A DNA stretch of 10,749 nt, from NCBI GenBank assembly GCA_946409675.1, contig CAMJXI010000026.1, forward strand, positions 1-10,749. Direction: 5' to 3'. Below, piece by piece: positions 6,434 through 10,749 of the stretch. Each line of letters starts with the position of its first letter. The first letter of the stretch is position 1. The notes below the pieces were generated by a model. It did no database searches, had not been told where the DNA came from, and worked only from the letters and a program-made list of their open reading frames with translations. This DNA comes from an uncultured Lactobacillus sp. (GTDB lineage: Bacteria > Bacillota > Bacilli > Lactobacillales > Lactobacillaceae). The translations under genes were made by a program, and so were the position numbers.

Positions 6434-7036
6434 TTACTTATTTTTCTGCGAATCGATCATCACATTTTTGAAGTCAAAGACACGTGGATGAGCCAAGTGT
6501 TCGTTGATAAAGTCTTCTAGTTCAACAAAGGAATCGGTGAACAACAAACTATTTCTATCAGACTTCGATAAGAAACCTTGTTCGACCATTAGGTCATATT
6601 GTTTTTGAATCCCGGTGTAGTAACCGTCTTGATTGAACATCACGACTGGGTTGTTGCTTTGACCCACCCGATAAAGTGAGAAGGCCTCACTGATTTCTTC
6701 AACGGTACCAGGACCACCAGGAAGCGCAAGACAAAAGTCGGCTAACTCTAGCATCTTAGCTTTACGGATCGGCATCGTGTCGACAACTTCGAGTTTGGTT
6801 AAGCCGGGATGGGCTTGTTCTTGATTGACAAGAAAGCCGGGCATCACGCCATAAGCTTCCCCACCAGCATCAAGGACAGCATTTGCAACGGCGCCCATCA
6901 AACCGAGTTTGCCTCCACCATAGACTAGCGAAAAGTCGTGTTTGACCATCCACTGACCAAGTTCTTTTGCCTTAGCAATATACTTTTCATCGAAGCCCGA
7001 ATTGGCTCCACAATAAACTGCAATTTTCTTCTTCAA
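6434..7036 (-). CDS. LOG-family protein (TIGR00730; nucleoside 5'-monophosphate phosphoribohydrolase)
   Basis: The 200-residue length and motifs are those of the LOG family. A Rossmann-type start, KIAVYCGANSGFD, is followed by the glycine loop VYGGGKLGLMGAVA (38-51). The catalytic pair of motifs is intact: MPIRKAKM (88-95, with R91 and K92) and PGGPGTVEE (106-114, ending in the conserved Glu). These enzymes cleave AMP or cytokinin ribotides to the free base and ribose 5-phosphate in the cytoplasm; the true substrate in lactic acid bacteria is not established. The start is TTG (7036-7034), preceded by GGTGG about 9 bases upstream; no ATG fits the conserved N-terminus. The gene stands alone, divergent from the XRE-TPR regulator and sharing a terminator with the surface protein gene. 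Confidence 0.92.
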   Translation of the reverse strand: MKKKIAVYCGANSGFDEKYIAKAKELGQWMVKHDFSLVYGGGKLGLMGAVANAVLDAGGEAYGVMPGFLVNQEQAHPGLTKLEVVDTMPIRKAKMLELADFCLALPGGPGTVEEISEAFSLYRVGQSNNPVVMFNQDGYYTGIQKQYDLMVEQGFLSKSDRNSLLFTDSFVELEDFINEHLAHPRVFDFKNVMIDSQKNK

Positions 7037-7074
7037 AATAAATTTCCACCAATATTCTTTTTTCTAATAACCAA

Positions 7075-7103
7075 CTTATCACAATATAGCCATAATGTGC
7101 CAA
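7075..7103 (-). promoter_or_regulatory. Probable promoter of the LOG-family gene
   Basis: On the minus strand TTGGCA (7103-7098, five of six consensus bases) and GATAAG (7080-7075, four of six) are separated by 17 bp. The predicted start near 7068 leaves about 30 bases before the TTG start codon. Confidence 0.45.
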
Positions 7104-7154
7104 GCAGAATGTAAAAATTCACCAATTATCATATTTTTTTTAGAATTTCTTTTG

Positions 7155-7160
7155 TATAAT
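7155..7160 (+). promoter_or_regulatory. -10 box (TATAAT) of the XRE-TPR regulator gene
   Basis: A perfect TATAAT lies 26 bases before the ATG at 7187. The -35 position is only T-rich. The predicted RNA start falls at about 7167, giving a leader of about 20 bases. Confidence 0.55.
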
Positions 7161-7186
7161 GAAATTATGAAAGCTGGGATTACTCT

Positions 7187-8068
7187 ATGATTAATATCAA
7201 AAAATTTGTTCAAGCACGTAAACAGAAGAAACTTTCGCAAACCGAACTTTGCCAAGGCATTTGCACGCAAGCAACCCTAAGCAAATTCGAGAATTTAGGA
7301 CGCGTTCCTTCAATGAAGATTCTCACGCAACTTTGTGATCGCATGGGAATTTCTTTGAGCGACTTAATTGATGACCCTAACCAAGTTAATCAAGAAGTAG
7401 CAAAACGCTTCGACCAAGCAGATTTTTCTTTGATTACCTACGATTATGAGAAGATTGCTGGTATCTTAAACGACATCGACTTTGAGCCACTACAACAAGA
7501 AGATCAATGGCACTACAACTACTTGCGCGGTACTGTAGCGGTTCTTGGCGAAAACAACTTGATTGATGGACTTTATTACTTCAACCAAATTTTGACTGCT
7601 GACGGCATCCAAAAGGACAACATTTACTACATCTTAGCTGAAGCTGGTTGTGGCCAAATTTACGGTCTCCAAGGTGACTTGGATAAAGCAGAAACCTACT
7701 ATGACCACGTCTTTGACGTTGTTTTGCACAGAAAGATTGATTCTGATCAAACGGCAATTAAGATTTTAGGCATGCTCTACGCTGGCGGTGTTTTCTACGC
7801 GCAAAAGCAAGATTACGATACTAGTAACTCACTTCTCAACTACGCTTACCAAATCTGTAGTGATACCCACGTGGTTTACTACTTGGCACGGATTGTTTAT
7901 CAATTGGCATTGAATGCTAAGGCCCAACACCGTGCAGTAGAAACCATTACAGACTACTTAGCCGACTCGTTGGCTTTTGCCCGCTTAAACGGCAATAAAC
8001 ATTTAATCGAAGAAATTGCGCGGGTGCGTCATCACTTGATTGCCCGTTCATCCGATAACGAAAACTAA
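7187..8068 (+). CDS. XRE-family HTH regulator with TPR-like C-terminal domain (RRNPP-like)
   Basis: The 293 residues fit the Rgg/PlcR-type size. An XRE helix-turn-helix covers about residues 5-62: VQARKQKKLSQTELCQG, then CTQATLSKFENLGRVPS with the recognition helix, then LCDRMGISLSDLI. The remaining 230 residues are helical, with TPR-like pairs rich in Tyr and Leu (YNYLRGTVAVLGE, YYILAEAGCGQIYGLQGD, GMLYAGGVFYAQKQDYDTS). This is the layout of RRNPP regulators, which bind short imported peptides in the TPR cavity and control transcription. No peptide pheromone gene is evident nearby, so a peptide ligand is inference. The ribosome binding site is weak (GGGA, 7 bases before ATG 7187). The gene is divergent from the LOG gene and ends at a strong terminator. 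Targets are unknown. Confidence 0.88.
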   Translation: MINIKKFVQARKQKKLSQTELCQGICTQATLSKFENLGRVPSMKILTQLCDRMGISLSDLIDDPNQVNQEVAKRFDQADFSLITYDYEKIAGILNDIDFEPLQQEDQWHYNYLRGTVAVLGENNLIDGLYYFNQILTADGIQKDNIYYILAEAGCGQIYGLQGDLDKAETYYDHVFDVVLHRKIDSDQTAIKILGMLYAGGVFYAQKQDYDTSNSLLNYAYQICSDTHVVYYLARIVYQLALNAKAQHRAVETITDYLADSLAFARLNGNKHLIEEIARVRHHLIARSSDNEN

Positions 8069-8096
8069 AGTAAATACAAAATAATTCAAAAGTAAA

Positions 8097-8138
8097 AAAA
8101 GACGCTTCACACACTAAGCAGTGTGTGGAGCGTCTTTT
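8097..8138. terminator. Bidirectional terminator between the XRE-TPR and DUF4430 genes
   Basis: A 15-bp stem (8101-8115 with 8120-8134, one T-G wobble) has a 4-base loop. The plus strand continues in TTTT and the minus strand in seven T. It lies between the convergent stops at 8068 and 8145 and serves both genes. Confidence 0.92.
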
Positions 8139-8144
8139 GCTGTC

Positions 8145-8549
8145 TTAACCTTTATATGTAGCAAGACTGAAGACAACTTTATCGTTGGCCTTCAATTTGG
8201 TGTCAGCTGCACCCTTCTCACACATCTTACCGTTAACTGTAAAAGTCCAGTAAGCTTGTTTTTTACTGTCTTGTTCGACAGATTCGATAGCTGTAATCAA
8301 ACCCTTAGATTCAGTGATTTTGAAGTTGGCTTTAAGCACCTTCATCAAAGTATCACCTTTTTTAAAGGTTACTTCCTTCTTAGCAAGTTGTTTCTTGTTC
8401 AAATCATCTTTAATAGTGATTTCAACTTTCTTCGCTGCTACTTCAGAAGTCTTAGTTGATTCTGATTTCGTTTCTGTTTGAGTAGAACAACCAGTAAGAA
8501 ACATTACTGGTACTAATAATAGTAAAAAGTATTTGAGAAATTTCTTCAT
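8145..8549 (-). CDS. DUF4430 (transcobalamin C-terminal-like) lipoprotein
   Basis: The 134-residue protein starts MKKFLKYFLLLLVPVMF and has a textbook lipobox, LTGC, with the lipidated cysteine at residue 21. It should be anchored to the outer face of the membrane. A Ser/Thr/Lys-rich linker (22-43) leads into a compact domain: VEITIKDDL, TFKKGDTLMKVLKANFKI, then AYWTFTVNGKMCEKGA, ending LKANDKVVFSLATYKG. This is the DUF4430 pattern, related to the C-terminal domain of transcobalamin and intrinsic factor, which contacts the corrin ring. It lies 64 bp downstream of a B12-dependent ribonucleotide reductase on the same strand with no strong terminator between, which fits cobalamin capture. Binding is not shown by the sequence. 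The nearest Shine-Dalgarno-like run (AAGGGA) is rather far, about 13 bases, from the ATG. Confidence 0.85.
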   Translation of the reverse strand: MKKFLKYFLLLLVPVMFLTGCSTQTETKSESTKTSEVAAKKVEITIKDDLNKKQLAKKEVTFKKGDTLMKVLKANFKITESKGLITAIESVEQDSKKQAYWTFTVNGKMCEKGAADTKLKANDKVVFSLATYKG

Positions 8550-8613
8550 TATCTAAAATTTTTCCCTTAATTTTATTTTGATAAACTTTTGTTAGTGAGT
8601 TTATGAACGAATC

Positions 8614-10707
8614 TTATAAACCACACTTGAGTTGGATCTTGCAGTTAGGACATGTAGCACAGCCACCAAGTGTCTTCACGATACCGTTATGACAAATTGG
8701 GCAGATGTCGCCATCATCGAGTCCTTCTTTACGTCCGGCCATTTCAGCAGGAGTTGCTTGACCAGCATTTTCTTTGTTGTCTTCAGCTTCTGAAACAGCA
8801 GTTGCTGCGTCAAATTCTGGGTAAAGTTCTACTTGTTCAACTGCTTTAGCAGCTTCGTCGATTGTTACAACCTTTGAAGTGTCGTCATCATCTAACAAAT
8901 CAACCATCTTGTTTTCGTCAGTAGTTAATGTCAGAACTTGTGAATCACGAGAACCATCAACGTAGACAGTACCACCCTTTGCACCACCGGTGTAAAGATC
9001 TTGATAGATTTGGGCAACTTGTTTAACTGAGTAACCCTTAGGAGCGTTAACAGTCTTAGAAATTGAGCTATCTACCCAACGTTGGATCACACATTGAACG
9101 TCAACGTGTTCTTTAGGTGTAAGTTCCATTGCTGAAACGAAGAAATCTGGTAAATGATTTTTGTCAGCTTCTGGATGGTTTTCAAGGTATTCTTCAACGA
9201 TGCCAGCGTTAACTTCGATAAATTTACCAAGACGACCACTACGGAAGTAACTGAATGAGAAGTATGGTTCAAGACCAGTAGAAACACCAGTCATAGTACC
9301 TGTTGAGCCAGTAGGTGCAACAGTTAATAAGTGAGAGTTACGGATACCATATTTCAAGACATCTTGACGGATATCTTCTGGCATCTTCTTCATGTAACCT
9401 GAGTTAATGAATTTGTGACGTAATTCCATTGTTTCTGCTTCTGATTTACCAACAAGGAATGGGAAGCTACCCTTCTTCTTAGCAAGTTCGATTGATTCGC
9501 GGTAAGCAGTTGTTGCGATGATTTCAAAGAGGTGGTCGATTAATTCGTTACCTTCTTTTGAACCATAGCGTTTTTCACAGTAGATCAACATATCGGCAAG
9601 ACCCATGATACCCATTCCGACACGACGTTCGCCCTTAGCTTGCTTTTCGTTTTTGTCGAAGAAGTAAGGAGTTGCATCGATAACTAAGTCTTGGAAATTA
9701 ACTGAGTTTCTAACGATTCTCTTGAGCTTGTCTTCGTCGATAGTCTTAGTTTCTTTGTTAACAACGTTTGCGAGGTTAATTGATGACAAGTTACATACAG
9801 CATATGGAGTCAAAGGTTGTTCACCACATGGGTTTGTAGCAACGACTTTTTGACCGTAAGCAGTAGCGTTAGTCATTTCGTTAGCGTTGTCGATAAAGAA
9901 GATACCTGGTTCTGCTGAGTAAGTTGCACAGAATGTGATTAAGTCCCAAAGTTCGCGGGCTTTGATTGTCCGGTAAGTACGAACTGCACGGCCAGTCTCT
10001 TCCCATTCACGAACGTCACCGATTTCGTTCCAGTTGTCGTTGTAATCAGCCATTTGTTTAGCGTCATATGAATCAACATCTGGGAAACGTAAAGCGTAGT
10101 CGCCGTCATTTTCAACAGCTTCCATGAATTCTTTGGTCAAACAGACAGAGATGTTTGCACCAGTTAAGAAGTCAGCGTTCTTAACAGAGTAAGTACCGCC
10201 TAAACGCAGTTTTTCTTCAACTTCATGTTTGAACTGCGAATCACTTGCGTTTTCAAGTGCTTGTTCGTAGAAACTTCTTTCCTCTTGGCTCATTGGTTCG
10301 AAATCAAGTTTGTCACTTGCAAGTTTTTGGACAAGCTTACTTTCACTGTGGCTAATCAAGTATTTCAAAACGTATGGGTTTTGGATTTTAGCTAAGATGA
10401 ATTCGAAGATATCTGGATGCCAGTCGGCCATCATGATCATTTGGGCACCACGACGTGAGCCGCCTTGTTCAACTAAGTGAGTCAGGTTAGCAAGGTCGTT
10501 TAACCATGAAAGTGCACCAGATGATTTACCGTTAACACCATGGACAACAGCGGCACGAGGGCGCAATGTTGAACCATTAGTACCAACACCACCACCACGA
10601 CTCATGATTTCCATGACTTCTTGACGATGTTTAGCAATACCTTCACGTGAATCTTGGACGAAAGGCATTACGTAACAGTTAAAGTAAGTAACTTCTGAAT
10701 TTGTACC
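8614..10707 (-). CDS. nrdJ: Adenosylcobalamin-dependent (class II) ribonucleotide reductase, 5' end missing
   Basis: The frame is open from the last genomic base (10707) to TAA 8616-8614, giving 697 residues. The Met at 10668 is internal: the upstream codons encode NSEVTYFNCYV, whose Cys matches the first redox cysteine of the family, so the true start lies beyond the contig end. Counting from Met 10668: SRGGGVGTN (23-31) and GGSRRGAQM (69-77) are substrate and fold motifs. N279-P-C281-G-E283 is the active site with the thiyl-radical cysteine, and C292 (VCNLSS) is the second redox cysteine. APTGSTGTMTG and LEPYFSFS follow, and a Cys-rich tail (C656, C659, C670, C673, C676, C682) re-reduces the active site as in NrdJ_Z-type enzymes. 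It makes deoxyribonucleotides in the cytoplasm without oxygen or an NrdB partner, using coenzyme B12. An extra helical, charged segment lies at about residues 98-160. Downstream is the DUF4430 lipoprotein. Confidence 0.95.
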   Translation of the reverse strand, partial: GTNSEVTYFNCYVMPFVQDSREGIAKHRQEVMEIMSRGGGVGTNGSTLRPRAAVVHGVNGKSSGALSWLNDLANLTHLVEQGGSRRGAQMIMMADWHPDIFEFILAKIQNPYVLKYLISHSESKLVQKLASDKLDFEPMSQEERSFYEQALENASDSQFKHEVEEKLRLGGTYSVKNADFLTGANISVCLTKEFMEAVENDGDYALRFPDVDSYDAKQMADYNDNWNEIGDVREWEETGRAVRTYRTIKARELWDLITFCATYSAEPGIFFIDNANEMTNATAYGQKVVATNPCGEQPLTPYAVCNLSSINLANVVNKETKTIDEDKLKRIVRNSVNFQDLVIDATPYFFDKNEKQAKGERRVGMGIMGLADMLIYCEKRYGSKEGNELIDHLFEIIATTAYRESIELAKKKGSFPFLVGKSEAETMELRHKFINSGYMKKMPEDIRQDVLKYGIRNSHLLTVAPTGSTGTMTGVSTGLEPYFSFSYFRSGRLGKFIEVNAGIVEEYLENHPEADKNHLPDFFVSAMELTPKEHVDVQCVIQRWVDSSISKTVNAPKGYSVKQVAQIYQDLYTGGAKGGTVYVDGSRDSQVLTLTTDENKMVDLLDDDDTSKVVTIDEAAKAVEQVELYPEFDAATAVSEAEDNKENAGQATPAEMAGRKEGLDDGDICPICHNGIVKTLGGCATCPNCKIQLKCGL

Positions 10708-10749
10708 AGATCGGAAGAGCGTCGTGTAGGGAAAGAGTGTAGATCTCGG
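10708..10749. other. Illumina TruSeq adapter sequence (not genomic)
   Basis: From AGATCGGAAGAGC at 10708 to the last base, all 42 positions match the start of the standard Illumina TruSeq adapter as read at the end of short inserts (reverse complement of the universal adapter). It begins in mid-codon context of nrdJ and breaks the protein. It is library contamination at the contig end. Confidence 0.98.

Noticed and set aside
7079..7132. 17-residue minus-strand ORF (MIIGEFLH...) divergent from the XRE-TPR regulator, as expected for an SHP-type pheromone
   Set aside because: It has no ribosome binding site and lacks the basic N-terminus usual for such peptides; part of it overlaps the likely LOG promoter.
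8550..8613. AT-rich hairpin (ATAAACT/AGTTTAT) between nrdJ and the DUF4430 gene as a terminator
   Set aside because: The 7-bp stem has only one G-C pair and lacks a clean U run, so it would be a poor terminator; cotranscription remains possible.

Overview
The window looks like chromosomal DNA from a low-GC Gram-positive lactic acid bacterium, most likely Lactobacillaceae. The support is: an AT-leaning composition, AGGAGG/GGGGGA ribosome binding sites, an Mga-type regulator beside a cell-surface protein gene, an adenosylcobalamin-dependent ribonucleotide reductase, and a CcpA (cre)-like site. I cannot name the genus. The right end is not genomic: the last 42 bases (10708-10749) are Illumina TruSeq adapter read-through, so the contig truly ends at about 10707.

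Left part (1-2400, all minus strand). The 5' half of a secreted protein gene runs off the left edge (1-430). Next is a compact unit read right to left: a CDF-type divalent-metal efflux transporter (2006-1119), an 82-residue LEA/YtxH-like stress protein (1105-857) and a 55-residue two-helix membrane protein (856-689). It ends at an intrinsic terminator at 598-630. The unit has an extended -10 promoter that lies inside a 37-bp imperfect palindrome, a good candidate metal-responsive operator. Upstream is a small DUF2187-like protein gene (2346-2083) with a TATAAT promoter and a cre-like site.

Middle non-coding stretch (2347-3326). No convincing gene. It holds several inverted repeats, two minus-strand terminators, and a promoter-hairpins-terminator arrangement (about 2667-2508, minus) that could be a small RNA.

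Mga/surface-protein locus (3327-6422, plus). An Mga-family regulator and the surface protein gene downstream are each interrupted by one in-frame TAA (4560 and 5196), with the frame fully open on both sides. Both codons could come from CAA by one C-to-T change. The locus is either freshly decayed or read through. It ends in an 18-bp-stem terminator shared with the converging LOG-family gene.

Right part (6434-10707). A LOG-family phosphoribohydrolase (minus) is divergent from an XRE-TPR (RRNPP-like) regulator (plus). That regulator converges, through a strong bidirectional terminator, on a DUF4430 lipoprotein gene lying 64 bp downstream of the B12-dependent ribonucleotide reductase gene nrdJ (minus, truncated by the contig end). 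DUF4430 is the transcobalamin C-terminal-like domain, so the last two genes may form a cobalamin capture-and-use pair.
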